Part shown: in pieces, positions 35,342 through 45,055 of the stretch | Layout of the letters: each line of letters opens with the position of its first letter | Numbering within the stretch: the first letter of the stretch is position 1 | Assembly (NCBI GenBank): GCA_905181875.1 | Contig: CAJIZH010000003.1 | Coordinates: forward strand, 1,162,419 to 1,223,915 | Direction of reading: 5' to 3' | Length of the DNA stretch: 61,497 nucleotides | Source: Flavobacteriales bacterium UBA6770 | GTDB lineage: Bacteria; Bacteroidota; Bacteroidia; Flavobacteriales_G; Salibacteraceae | Translations under genes and position numbers: made by a program | The notes under the pieces: generated by a model | What the model saw: the letters and a program-made list of their open reading frames with translations, nothing else | Told to the model about the DNA's origin: nothing | Databases searched by the model: none

Positions 35342-36364
35342 TTATTGAATAGGGTAGTAAATTTCAGTAATCCATTTGGAAGTATCGGGTTCGTTCATAG
35401 GACCCGCAATATATACTTCCCACGGATTACCAATAATCATTTTTCTATGGATTTCCACATAATCACCAATTGAGCTATGCGACTTTTCTGAATTTTTGTA
35501 TCCACCCAGATGTGTCGTTTTTAGAGCATTACCAGTATAGGTTGAGCCTGCTGTGATTCGATCTTTTCCCTCGATACTATTATCAGTAACAGGAATTCCG
35601 CATTCCATTTTTGTGGTTTTACTATCCCAATAGTGGTATATAGCGAAAGGAGCGCCAGAAACTTCAATATCATTGTTAGCAGCAAATTCCGTTAAGCCAG
35701 TCAACATCGTTTCAGTTGTACGTGTCATTTTTTCTCTGTTGACACTATCCGTTAAGGAATAGTAAGAAACGGAGTTAACCATAACCTCTTCAATAACATA
35801 TATAATCGCTATGCTTGCAGCGAATTTTTCTACAAAAGCTTTTAGTTTTGCTAATCCGCTTTCAAAGTCTGGTCCAATTTTATCTTCTATTATTTTACCT
35901 GCTGGGCGCGCAAAAAAGGAGAATTCTCCCGAGTCGTACCAGCGCACAATCGTTTTATTACCATCTGTGGTTAATTCAAATCCATTTTTTGAAGTCATTT
36001 CCCAAGGTTTTACAAACCACAATTCAAAGGTTGCAGTCGATTTAGTGAGTTCTTTCAGAATCATTCCACCTTCGCCAATTTGATTTTTATTATCAGTAGG
36101 CAAGCTGGTTACCCAGCTCATTTTAGAGCCAAGAACCCCGTCTTTTCCTTCATAAGTGTATTTTGCTTGTGGGTCTTTGGCCTTCCAAGGGCTCCAATTC
36201 TCCCAATCTGAAAATTTGGCCAAATGTTCAATTATAAGAGCTTGTGGAGCTTCTATGGTTATACTTCTTTCAATAGAGTAGGTGGAGGGTAACATTGCTA
36301 AGTAGCCGAAAATGAGAGCAATAACAAGTACTGTAATTCCGATAATAATTTTCAGCACTTTCAT
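35342..36364 (-). CDS. SRPBCC plus GyrI-like effector-binding domain protein
   Basis: The 340-residue product has an N-terminal membrane helix (IIIGITVLVIALIFGYLAML). A START/SRPBCC ligand-binding domain follows (residues about 30-165: RSITIEAPQALIIEHLAKFSDWENWSPW). The second half (about 185-340) is a GyrI/AraC-effector-like domain ending in NPWEVYIAGPMNEPDTSKWITEIYYPI. This combination is common in Bacteroidota, and no ligand is known to me. It is probably membrane-tethered and not a regulator, since it has no DNA-binding domain. It follows marC by 48 bases. Confidence 0.85.
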   Translation of the reverse strand: MKVLKIIIGITVLVIALIFGYLAMLPSTYSIERSITIEAPQALIIEHLAKFSDWENWSPWKAKDPQAKYTYEGKDGVLGSKMSWVTSLPTDNKNQIGEGGMILKELTKSTATFELWFVKPWEMTSKNGFELTTDGNKTIVRWYDSGEFSFFARPAGKIIEDKIGPDFESGLAKLKAFVEKFAASIAIIYVIEEVMVNSVSYYSLTDSVNREKMTRTTETMLTGLTEFAANNDIEVSGAPFAIYHYWDSKTTKMECGIPVTDNSIEGKDRITAGSTYTGNALKTTHLGGYKNSEKSHSSIGDYVEIHRKMIIGNPWEVYIAGPMNEPDTSKWITEIYYPIQ

Positions 36365-36412
36365 AATTGGAGTTATTGTTTTAGCCCTCTAAAGTAATTA
36401 AATACTAGACCG

Positions 36413-37012
36413 TTAGGCAGATAATGTAGCTTGGAATTCGATGAGAGTAAGCAAAATGTTTTCCTTGAAAATTTTAACTGAAATAGCCAATAGAATAATC
36501 CCAAAGACTCTTCGCAAGACCATAAAACCACCTGGGCCGATTTTCTTTTCTAGAAAGTTCGTTGATTTAAGCACAGCGAATATGATGAATAGGTTCAGAA
36601 TAATACCGATTAAAATATTAGTAGGATCATATACCGCACGCAATGAAAGTATGGTCGTTAGTGTTCCTGCCCCAGCGATTAATGGAAAAGCCAAGGGAAC
36701 AATAGATCCAATTCCTTTAGAAGTTGGATCAGACTTAAAGAGTGTGATACCCAAAATCATTTCAACAGCGATAAAAAACATGATGATGGCTCCTGCGATT
36801 GCAAACGAATGCTGATCAAGTCCAAAAAGGCTAAGAATGCTGGCTCCCACATAGAGGAATACGATCATCAAAATTCCTGAAACAATAGTCGCTTTTAACG
36901 ACTGAATCTCACCTTCTTTCTTGCGTAAATCAATTACAATTGGAATAGATCCAACAATGTCGATAACAGAAAATAAAATCAATGTTACTGAGAGCATTTC
37001 TTGCAAATTCAT
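36413..37012 (-). CDS. MarC family integral membrane protein
   Basis: The 199-residue product has six membrane helices and MarC family features: FSVIDIVGSIPIVIDL at the first helix, AGAIIMFFIAVEMILGI, and the central LAFPLIAGAGTLTTILSL with the conserved small-residue run. The family was once linked to multiple antibiotic resistance, but that role was not upheld, and the substrate remains uncertain. Length and topology are normal. It is upstream of the SRPBCC gene in the same direction. Confidence 0.9.
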   Translation of the reverse strand: MNLQEMLSVTLILFSVIDIVGSIPIVIDLRKKEGEIQSLKATIVSGILMIVFLYVGASILSLFGLDQHSFAIAGAIIMFFIAVEMILGITLFKSDPTSKGIGSIVPLAFPLIAGAGTLTTILSLRAVYDPTNILIGIILNLFIIFAVLKSTNFLEKKIGPGGFMVLRRVFGIILLAISVKIFKENILLTLIEFQATLSA

Positions 37013-37124
37013 AGCCTTAAATTTTTTGCAAGATTATGCACGATTTTTGAATGCATCACTATCCTAAATAAAGAATTTTTTAGATATAGTTAAAATCTCT
37101 AAATATCTGTAAAACAGATAATTA

Positions 37125-38168
37125 TTATTTGCTAAAGGCATTCCAGCCTTGAGCAGAAAGCTTGATGACATTGTCGCCTTTTCCAATCATGTTAAATCCA
37201 GTATTTATGTCGGTAACGTGTCCAATTATTGAAACACCATCAAGTGATTTTATGTTCTCAAAATCAGCTTGTTTTACTGTAAAAAGTAATTCGTAGTCTT
37301 CGCCACCATTCAACGCAGATATTGTTGGGTCTATTCCCAATTCCTCCGAGGTAGAGACGGTAAGCGGATCAATAGGTAATTTGTTTTCGTAGATCGTCAT
37401 TCCTTTATCTGAATTTTTTCCTAAATGCATCAGTTCTGATGCTAATCCATCAGAAACATCAATCATAGAGGTTGGAACAATTCCTGCATTTTTCAGCATT
37501 TTTTTCAATCCTTTTTTTGCTTCTGGCTTTAGTTGACGCTCCAGTAAGTAATCTTTTCCAGAAAAATCAGGCTGAATTTTATCGTCGTCTTTAAAAATAG
37601 ACTTTTCTCGTTCCAGTAATTGCAAACCAACATATGCTCCACCTAAATCTCCTGTAACACAGATTAAATCGTTTTCTTGAGCACCAGATCGAGTAGCTAA
37701 TTGGTCTTTTTCTACTTCACCAATGGCGGTAATAGAAATGCCAAAACCAGCAAGAGAGGATGTAGTGTCACCTCCAATAATATCTACACCATAAATTTCG
37801 GCAGCCAATTTAGCACCTTCATAAAATGCGTCGATTGCCTCTAATGAAAAACGGTTACTAACGGCAATTGAAATGGTGATTTGAGTAGCGGTTCCGTTCA
37901 TCGCGTAAATGTCCGAAAGATTGACTATCACAGACTTGTAGCCCAGGTGTTTTAGCGGCGCGTAGCTTAAATCGAAGTGAACACCTTCCATAAGCATATC
38001 GGTAGAAACAAGTAGATACTTATCACCAATATCAATTACAGCGGCATCATCACCCACACCAATTTTTGTTGTTGGCTGCTTGTTTTCTAGATCTTTAGTT
38101 AAATGGTCAATAAGTCCAAATTCACCTAAGTTTTCTAATTCTGTACGTTCTGAATCTTCTTGCATCAT
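37125..38168 (-). CDS. thiL: Thiamine-monophosphate kinase
   Basis: The 347-residue product phosphorylates thiamine monophosphate to the diphosphate cofactor. ThiL motifs are clear: GEFGLIDHLTKD, GVGDDAAVIDIGD near residue 38, LLVSTDMLMEGVHFDLSYA, VNLSDIYAMNGTAT, GGDTTSS, and ISALNGGEDYELLFTV. I placed the start at the ATG at 38168 because the 40 residues upstream in the longer frame are hydrophobic and absent from the family. No TPP riboswitch or other thiamine gene is visible in the window. Confidence 0.92.
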   Translation of the reverse strand: MMQEDSERTELENLGEFGLIDHLTKDLENKQPTTKIGVGDDAAVIDIGDKYLLVSTDMLMEGVHFDLSYAPLKHLGYKSVIVNLSDIYAMNGTATQITISIAVSNRFSLEAIDAFYEGAKLAAEIYGVDIIGGDTTSSLAGFGISITAIGEVEKDQLATRSGAQENDLICVTGDLGGAYVGLQLLEREKSIFKDDDKIQPDFSGKDYLLERQLKPEAKKGLKKMLKNAGIVPTSMIDVSDGLASELMHLGKNSDKGMTIYENKLPIDPLTVSTSEELGIDPTISALNGGEDYELLFTVKQADFENIKSLDGVSIIGHVTDINTGFNMIGKGDNVIKLSAQGWNAFSK

Positions 38169-38381
38169 AATTACCGATTTATAAGAATGCAAAAGTAGTA
38201 GAAGGAAACCCCCTATGAGGCTAACAAAGTTAATTTCGAATAAAGACGCTTTTAATCTCAAAAAGCCAGGTGATTGCGATCCAAACAAAATCTAGTGCTA
38301 ACTGTAACTCAACATTATTATTGAAGTAGACTAGCGAATTAAAATTCGTAGTTTCTCTTGAGTATTAAGAGAAAGGAGTTA

Positions 38382-39737
38382 ATGGTAAAAAAAGAATTTT
38401 CGGTAGAGTGGGAAGAAGCTATGGATATTGATGTCCTTCGTTACCACACAACTATTTGCTGGATTGCAGTTGTTTTCAATCTATTGTTCAGCGTTGTTGA
38501 TTATTTTAATAATGCCGAAACATGATTTCAGTTTCTTCTTATGAGAATAGGAATTTCAATAGTCACAGCTTTTCTTTTATTTATGCGATCCCGTTGGAAT
38601 ATGATTGCTGAGTTGTTGGCATTTATTCCTTTTATGCTGATTAGCATTCAAAACGCATACATGTGGAGCATAATGGATGCCGGGGAAATGCAGAAACATA
38701 CCTTTTCTTATATTGCTTTAATTATTGGTGCCGGTATGAAACTGCTATGGCGAAAGCATTGGTCTATCAAGGCCCTTTATTTAAGTCTCCCAATTAATAT
38801 TTTGTTCTTTTATCTTTTTAGTGAGCTCAATGCCGAATAGATTTTAGTTAACGGAGGTGCGCTTACTTTTTTAGTAATGGTAATCTTTATTTTTTTGGTT
38901 GATGTGCTTTACAGACTCACGAAATCGAGTATTATTTCTAGATTACAATTGGGGTATTCAAACAAACAACTTGCTCGACAAAAGTCACTGGTAGAAGAAA
39001 AAAATCAAGAGTTTTTAGATTCTGTTACTTATGCTAAAAGGATACAGTTAGCTGTACTTCCTTCTAGAAAATCTTTTGAAGAATTCCTTGGGAATCCTGT
39101 TGTTTTTTTACCTCTTTTACTGCTGCAGATTTCACCGGGTATGGAGTTCTGGGAGCAATGGTAAGTATGGCGTGCCCTGCAGCTCTTAATAGAGCTACAG
39201 TTGAGTTAAAGCTCATAGAAACTAGTGAAATTTTGGACTTGGTTCGTAAAATTATCGTTTCTACCCTTTCAAATGGAGACGATGAAATTCAAGATGGGGT
39301 GGACATTGCATTGTGTCGTCTGGACAATAAAACTTTGGAAGTTCAATTTACTGTGCCAAAAGTCCACTTTAGACTCCTAAAAGAGAGCGAGGTTCCTAGT
39401 GAAAAAGGAGTATTTAATAAGACTCATATTCTTAACGAATACAAAGGATATAGGCAACCATTTGGTCGATATGTAGATGAAAAACCATTTACTAGTACAA
39501 CTATTCAAACGCAAAAAGGGGAGCATATTTTTATTTTTTCTAATGGCTTTGCCGATCAATTTGGTGTCGCAAATTCTAGGAAATTTAAATACGGACCTTT
39601 CAAGAAATTACTTTCTGAAGTAATGAAGGAACCTAATAGCAAACAGAAAGAAACACATACTAGATGAAGTATTCGAAAAATGGCGAAACGATCTCGAGCA
39701 AGTTGATGATGTTTGCGTTATTGGGGTGATAATTTAG
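38382..39737 (+). pseudogene. Decayed membrane SpoIIE/PP2C-type phosphatase
   Basis: The gene starts with ATG at 38382 (VKKEFSVEWEEAMDIDVLRYH) and encodes a five- to six-helix membrane region broken by an in-frame TGA at 38523-38525. A shift after 38840 leads to a coiled coil (QKSLVEEKNQEFLDSVTYAKRIQLAVLP) typical of PP2C proteins that follow a sensor. The phosphatase core is missing between about 39110 and 39130, where roughly 100 or more residues seem deleted. It resumes at DFTGYGVLGAMVSM, a degraded form of DCTGHGVPGAFMSM. Another shift near 39655 separates the last segment (DEVFEKWRNDLEQVDDVCVIGV). Stops, shifts, a deletion and a changed active site make function very unlikely. Confidence 0.88.
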
Positions 39738-39753
39738 CGAATAGATATAAAAT

Positions 39754-42075
39754 CTAATCTGCGATTACAAATTTTAAAACATTACTTCGCCCATTTATTG
39801 TTGTTTTTCCAATGTATAATCCATCACTATAGTTGTCTAGATTGATGGTGTGCTTATTCTCTGTAAGTCTATAAGATTGTATAAGAAGTCCATTACTATA
39901 GAATATTTCAAAAATTAACGGTTCCTCAATGGTAGCGTTAGTTTTCACCTCAATGAAAGCAGAACTTGGATTTGGATAAATACTTAATTGGGTTATTGCT
40001 TCAGGTTCTTCAATACAATTAAGAATATCTTTTTTCGGTAATTCAAAAAGATCAATTAGAGCTTGTTGAACAACACATGGACGTTTGTCTAGAAAATCAA
40101 GAAACTGTTTGCAACCCTCTATCCAGTTTTCGTAGGAAACAGGATTGCCCCAACGGTCTATGTGAGCCGATATCTCCGGCCCATATAACTCCATTTTAAT
40201 TTTTACCATTTCCTGAATCCGAAAAGGTAAAAATGACGTGGAAAGTAATTCGAAATATCGATTAGTAAATCGCTCTACAAAAATTCCACTTTCCATAAGA
40301 GATCTAAAAAGTTGAACCTGATCGTTTGCTGTATCTTTTAGGAAAATGAAGGGATTATTGTTTGGGTAGACACCTGTTGCATCTAAATCATAAAGAAGCC
40401 ACCTCCACTTAGACCCCTCTTCGTTTTTACGCCACATTTTCATGTTATTGTCAGGCCAATCGGAATTTCCCAAAAAGGTTTCAATAATGAAATAGTCAAC
40501 ATAACTATCAATATCAATTATTGATTCTACGTGAGCATAATTTGTAAGATTGCTCAGTTCGTTAATTATCGTAAATTCTAAAAGGTCTTTAAAAGACTTA
40601 GGGTCTCCTTCCTCTAAATTTAGGTTGCCCGAAATAATATTGACTCCGTTTTTTGGGATATCATATAAATCACTTATGTGATCATTGTCTTGTCGCTCAC
40701 GAATATTATGAATACCCCAATATTCTCCATTAATGAAAACTATAGAAGGCTGAGAATGTTGAACATCTATGTTAAGCCCTGACCGCCATGCTAATTCATG
40801 AATTATGTCATCTTGAAATAATAAATTTTGGTCATTCCAATAAGTGAAAGATGACCTTAGACTTATTCGTTGTAATTCGTCATACGCCCTTTGCTGAAAG
40901 AAATAATTTGGAATTTCTGACTTTCCATAGTTCTTTCTAAAATAGACTCGCAGCGATTTTTGTGGATAATCTCTTGATTTTTTCCCCGAAATACGCAATC
41001 CAATGGTTTCTGAAAATTGTTTGAATCGGTGTTCATTAAAAAACTCCATACTGGCTATACGCTCCCAATCACGCCCACGTTGATAATAATTCCCCGTCCA
41101 ACCAACGTTAGATTCAGCCCAATTAATTCCCGGAACGTAAATCCCTCTGACGTAATTGAAAAGATGATTAGAGTCTAGAATAAGTGAAATTACAGGGAAT
41201 GAATATTTGTCTGCATTAGTAAAAAACGTGCCTGAATAGATCTTACTTGTAGGTTGTCCATTTTTAAATGATTGAGCACGAAAAGCGACTCCTCGGCGTG
41301 TTTCTTTATCAGGAACCTTGAATCCAAATTGATTTTCAAGCTGGCTTTCAGAGTCATTTCTAATATGCGTGGTTGGGATTAAACTGATGACACTCTTTGG
41401 CTTGGCATCAATTCGAATTGTGTTGGCGTACAATTTTGATTGGGTTGTGGGTTCTGACCCATCAATAGAATAATATATAGAGTCTGAACAAGTCAATTGT
41501 AAATTGAAAGGAGCACTATGAAAACCAAATTTTCTTGAAAAGGATATTTCCTCAATAAAAAAGCTACTATTATTAGAGGCATTGGGAGTGGATTGAAAAA
41601 AAACGCCCATGGTATCATTTCCATCTTTTATTCTTCCATAGCTATAGTTTGCAGGCAACGGAACTTTTGGGGTGCTGTCAATAATAATTCCGGCATTATT
41701 GGTTAGGAAAAGACGTTCTCCTTCTGCGCTAATTTTGAAATTAGTATGTAAAGCTGAATTGGGTTGTTTTTTATTCTCTCCTGAAGCGGCAATAATTAGG
41801 ATGCTTTTTGCTCCAATTGTATCATTTAAAAACACCCATTTTCTTAAGTTATCCCTTTTATCTGATAACGCATAATTTGATAAATTAACTGAAGAGTTGG
41901 AGGAGTTATAAAGCTCAATCCAATCTGGAGTATTTTGATTTTCGTCATACCAAGAAGCATAGTTCGAGCTCATGAATTCGTTAATAACGATTTGTTGAGC
42001 AGTTCCATTTTTAGTAAAAAATGAGAGCATGACTGCAAAAAACAGAATCTTGAGGTATGTTGAATTATTTATCAT
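39754..42075 (-). CDS. T9SS-sorted CotH kinase family protein with lamin tail domain
   Basis: The 773-residue product has a signal peptide (ILFFAVMLSFFTKNGTA, then QQ). A lamin tail domain occupies residues about 28-150 (IVINEFMSSNYASWYDENQNTPDWIELYN), followed by a beta region with YYSIDGSEPTT (chitobiase-like). The CotH kinase-like domain covers about 290-620, including SFPVISLILD, GLRISGKKSRDYPQKSLRVYF and WRWLLYDLD. A type A T9SS sorting domain ends it (LSIYPNPSSAFIEVKTNATI). CotH in Bacillus phosphorylates spore-coat proteins; here the substrate is unknown and the protein should act at the cell surface. Confidence 0.92.
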   Translation of the reverse strand: MINNSTYLKILFFAVMLSFFTKNGTAQQIVINEFMSSNYASWYDENQNTPDWIELYNSSNSSVNLSNYALSDKRDNLRKWVFLNDTIGAKSILIIAASGENKKQPNSALHTNFKISAEGERLFLTNNAGIIIDSTPKVPLPANYSYGRIKDGNDTMGVFFQSTPNASNNSSFFIEEISFSRKFGFHSAPFNLQLTCSDSIYYSIDGSEPTTQSKLYANTIRIDAKPKSVISLIPTTHIRNDSESQLENQFGFKVPDKETRRGVAFRAQSFKNGQPTSKIYSGTFFTNADKYSFPVISLILDSNHLFNYVRGIYVPGINWAESNVGWTGNYYQRGRDWERIASMEFFNEHRFKQFSETIGLRISGKKSRDYPQKSLRVYFRKNYGKSEIPNYFFQQRAYDELQRISLRSSFTYWNDQNLLFQDDIIHELAWRSGLNIDVQHSQPSIVFINGEYWGIHNIRERQDNDHISDLYDIPKNGVNIISGNLNLEEGDPKSFKDLLEFTIINELSNLTNYAHVESIIDIDSYVDYFIIETFLGNSDWPDNNMKMWRKNEEGSKWRWLLYDLDATGVYPNNNPFIFLKDTANDQVQLFRSLMESGIFVERFTNRYFELLSTSFLPFRIQEMVKIKMELYGPEISAHIDRWGNPVSYENWIEGCKQFLDFLDKRPCVVQQALIDLFELPKKDILNCIEEPEAITQLSIYPNPSSAFIEVKTNATIEEPLIFEIFYSNGLLIQSYRLTENKHTINLDNYSDGLYIGKTTINGRSNVLKFVIAD

Positions 42076-42109
42076 TAAAGGGCAATATTAGCCTTTGTAA
42101 GAACTTTAG

Positions 42110-42446
42110 TTAGTACAATTTATTATTTCTAGCGTTTGCGTAATCAACTCTTTTATTTTTAGGTTTATCATGTGCAAGTTCTTTTCGAAACCTTTCGTAT
42201 TCCAAGAATACCTCATTTGGTTCTAACAGAGACTAATCAAAACATTGGACTTCGGGTTTAAACATTATTCTTCCAACGAGCATTACTTCAAATGGTTTTC
42301 CAGGATATTTTGAGCTTGAGGTAAAATCAATATGGACTTCACCTGAGTGACATCAAATATTTACGCATAACTCAGCGACATTTCCTAAATTTATAAAAAC
42401 ACTTTTGGAATAAACATCTTTACCTCTAAAATTTCAGTTCCTTTAA
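42110..42446 (-). pseudogene. Small gene remnant with in-frame stops
   Basis: On the minus strand one frame reads as protein-like sequence with stop codons in it: GKDVYSKSVFINLGNVAELC, stop, then GEVHIDFTSSSKYPGKPFEV, MLVGRIMFKPEVQ, a second stop, and LLEPNEVFLEYERFRKELAH to the end. The first half faintly recalls an OB-fold-like pattern, which I do not press. The remainder of 42076-42639 shows nothing else. Confidence 0.4.
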
Positions 42447-42639
42447 GGTGTCAGTTCCTAAAATGATGATTATGCTCCGATTAGTTGCTACTTTTTATTG
42501 TAAAAGGATCCGCTTGACAAGATTTATTCAGATTTCTGAGTAATAGAATTAAGGAAGACACTAATTGATAAGAACGTTTGATTGAGCGAAAGATTTGGAA
42601 AAACACAAAATCTAGTATACACTTATTTCAACAAATTAG

Positions 42640-44628
42640 CTAGCTCATAAGTTGATATACCAACAACGCCAATAAATAGGCACTGCCTGTAGAAACAACA
42701 AACTGAATTGAAGGCCATTTCCAACCGCTAGTTTCTTTATACATAACCGCTATTGTACTCAAGCATTGCATGGCCAAAGCGTAAAAAACCAATAAAGAGA
42801 GAACTACCGCAAGACTGTATTTTGCTGTGCCATCTGGATTTTTGTCCGATTGCATTTTGTGAACGATAGAAGAAGTATCGTCACCGGCATCTTCTAATGC
42901 ATAAATCGTACTCATTGTGCCCACAAAAACCTCTCTGGCAGCAAAGGAGGTGATGAGCGAAATTCCGATTTTCCAATCGTACCCCAAGGGTCTAATGGCA
43001 GGCTCAATAAACTTTCCGAGTTGACCAATTATACTGTTTTCAAGTTTCAATTGGGCCAATTCATTAGGTTTGAACTGATTTACAAACTCAGTATCATTAT
43101 TATCAATTTTCTCAAATGTATCGTTGAATCCGATGTTGGACATTAAATATAAAGCAATCGAAACGAGGATGATTATTTTTCCAGCCTGAAATACAAAGGA
43201 TTTGCTTTTTTCATAAATAGTAAGCACGACATTATTAAAACTGGGCATTTTGTAGTTTGGCAATTCCATGATAAGCATAGACCTGCCCCCGCGCTTCATT
43301 ACTTTATGAGCAATTAAAGCCGTAAAAAAGGACATAAAAGCACCAAATAAATACAAAGCAAATAGCACCAATCCCTGCGCATTAAAAACACCCACACTGG
43401 CCTCTGAAGACATCATAAGCGCAATAAGCGTTGTGTAAACGGGTATTCGAGCAGAGCAAGTCATAAAGGGGATTACGAGCATGGTAATTAGCTTTTCCCT
43501 CGGGTTTTTTATGGTACGGGTAGCCATTATTGCAGGTATTGCGCAAGCGTAACCTGAGATTAAAGGCACGACACTCCGTCCTGATAGACCAAAGGGCTTT
43601 ACCAATCTATCCATTAAGTAAACAACGCGTGTCATATATCCAGACTCTTCGAACAATGCAATAAACAAGAACAGAAAGGAAATTTGCGGTACAAAAACAA
43701 CTATGCCTGCAAGCCCAGGAATAATGCCATTGCTTATGGCATTTGTATAAAAATTAACGGGTAGATAGGCGTGGGTGCAGACGGATAATAATCCAAAACC
43801 TTCTTCAATCCACTCCATTGGATGGGCCGACCAAGCAAATACGGCTTGAAATATTACAATTAATGAAACTCCAAAAATCACATAACCCCATATATGGTGC
43901 ATCAGTAAATTGTCGAGATAGGAGGTTTTGCTATGGGTTTGTTCGGTAGAGTTCTGTTTATGCTCAGCGCCAAACGTTTTTGATGGAAAACTGCTGTCTA
44001 CCTCTTCAAGTCGAGCCCTAAGATCTTTGGTTATTTTTAGAATATGTGATCCTGCTGCACTGTTGTTGGCTTGTTTTATCCATTCAGCAAATTCTGCTAT
44101 TTTGGAATTTGGATAACGATTAACAGTCTCTTTGTCCTTGCTGTTTTTTAATTCTTCTTTCAGCGCGTATAATCCTTCGCCAGAGTTAGCGTTTACAGCT
44201 AAAAAAGGAATGTTGTATTTCGCCTCTAGCCTTTTAATCCAGTCACTTATTTCCGATGTCGTTGTTTTTTTTCGATAATTAAAAACACCGATAATAGGCA
44301 AGCCCAATTCGATAAGTTGAGATAGTAGCAACAAGTTTTTATGTGGACTTTGAATATCTATTATGCAAAGCGTAATTGGTGGGTTTTCTAGTTTTTGAAG
44401 ATCTAAAATAGCGTTTACCGCAATTTTTTCGTCTTCACTGCCAGCATACAAACTGTAAATACCGGGCAAGTCAGCAATTGAACAAGTTTCGCCATCAATT
44501 GTAAATGAACCTTCTCTTTTACTTACCGTAATTCCTGGGTAGTTACCTACCTTTTGATTCATTCCGGTAAACCGATTGAATAAGGACGTTTTACCACAGT
44601 TTGGGTTTCCGGCTAATACTACTTTCAT
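42640..44628 (-). CDS. feoB: Ferrous iron transporter FeoB
   Basis: The 662-residue product imports Fe(II) across the inner membrane. The N-terminal G-protein has G1 GNPNCGKTSLFN, G2 VGNYPGITVSKREG, G3 IADLPGIYSL and G5-like VNANSGEG. The G4 motif, normally NMxD or NKxD, reads FNYRKK here, so the guanine-recognising Asp is absent. After a helical linker (about 165-235) come about eight membrane helices with the two Gate regions (VFVPQISFLFLFIALFEESGYMTR and LVSIALYL), and SYACAIPAIMATRTI-like residues in SGYACAIPAIMA. It overlaps feoA by four bases (ATGA). Confidence 0.95.
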   Translation of the reverse strand: MKVVLAGNPNCGKTSLFNRFTGMNQKVGNYPGITVSKREGSFTIDGETCSIADLPGIYSLYAGSEDEKIAVNAILDLQKLENPPITLCIIDIQSPHKNLLLLSQLIELGLPIIGVFNYRKKTTTSEISDWIKRLEAKYNIPFLAVNANSGEGLYALKEELKNSKDKETVNRYPNSKIAEFAEWIKQANNSAAGSHILKITKDLRARLEEVDSSFPSKTFGAEHKQNSTEQTHSKTSYLDNLLMHHIWGYVIFGVSLIVIFQAVFAWSAHPMEWIEEGFGLLSVCTHAYLPVNFYTNAISNGIIPGLAGIVVFVPQISFLFLFIALFEESGYMTRVVYLMDRLVKPFGLSGRSVVPLISGYACAIPAIMATRTIKNPREKLITMLVIPFMTCSARIPVYTTLIALMMSSEASVGVFNAQGLVLFALYLFGAFMSFFTALIAHKVMKRGGRSMLIMELPNYKMPSFNNVVLTIYEKSKSFVFQAGKIIILVSIALYLMSNIGFNDTFEKIDNNDTEFVNQFKPNELAQLKLENSIIGQLGKFIEPAIRPLGYDWKIGISLITSFAAREVFVGTMSTIYALEDAGDDTSSIVHKMQSDKNPDGTAKYSLAVVLSLLVFYALAMQCLSTIAVMYKETSGWKWPSIQFVVSTGSAYLLALLVYQLMS

Positions 44629-44855
44629 CCCCTAGGTAGTATTGAGACCTCGATCCTATTAGCATCCTCACTTCTTAAAATGATTTGCGTCTTTTCATTA
44701 TTGAGCGTATAGGGGCCATTAAAAGGTGCTTGCCTTAATAAATTGCATTCGGAATTGATACCAAAGCCCAATTCTAGCAACTTAATTTCTAAGGTAGCAT
44801 CGCTTATTTGCGTAACAAGTAGACGTTTACTGTAAGGTGCCTGTGTTAATTTCAT
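44625..44855 (-). CDS. feoA: FeoA domain protein
   Basis: The 76-residue product is an SH3-like FeoA protein that binds or regulates FeoB at the cytoplasmic face. The pattern LEIKLLELGFGINSECNLLRQAPFNGPYTL, followed by short strands and an ILRSEDANRIEV end, is typical. It is first in the feoAB operon, and its ATG lies about 40 bases downstream (on the minus strand) of a palindrome at 44894-44911 and a plausible promoter between. Confidence 0.9.
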   Translation of the reverse strand: MKLTQAPYSKRLLVTQISDATLEIKLLELGFGINSECNLLRQAPFNGPYTLNNEKTQIILRSEDANRIEVSILPRG

Positions 44856-44863
44856 TTACTCCG

Positions 44864-44894
44864 CAAAGTTGTATAGCATTCTTCAATTACACAA
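44864..44894 (-). promoter_or_regulatory. Putative feoAB promoter
   Basis: On the minus strand TTG (44892-44894) is followed after 20 bases by CAACTTTG (44864-44871), close to the TAnnTTTG -7 consensus but with C in the first position. The palindrome at 44894-44911 abuts the -33 element, a position suited to repression. Confidence 0.45.
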
Positions 44895-44911
44895 TACCTA
44901 CCTATTGGTAT
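44894..44911. promoter_or_regulatory. Palindromic operator candidate between feoAB and the YeeE/YedE genes
   Basis: ATACC-TACCTATT-GGTAT is an inverted repeat with five-base arms and an eight-base spacer. A 20-base window starting one base inside matches the site upstream of suf (47481-47500) at 16 of 20 positions by hand alignment. A common iron- or sulfur-responsive regulator is inferred. Confidence 0.5.
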
Positions 44912-45055
44912 ATATCGTGTATTTATATCAAACAAATTCATCTGTTGGTGTTTTACAAAGTGAACAGGTGCATTAGGTCAATTTAACGTCATTGTTGCAA
45001 TTGTGTCTAGAAATGAATAGAACATTTACTTAATTCGCATTTAAAATTATTCCGC

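Noticed and set aside
36441..36815. 124-residue plus-strand ORF opposite marC
   Set aside because: Mirror frame of a clear membrane protein; no independent start signal or homology.
37013..38381. Possible TPP riboswitch near thiL
   Set aside because: The leader region has no recognisable THI-box arrangement.
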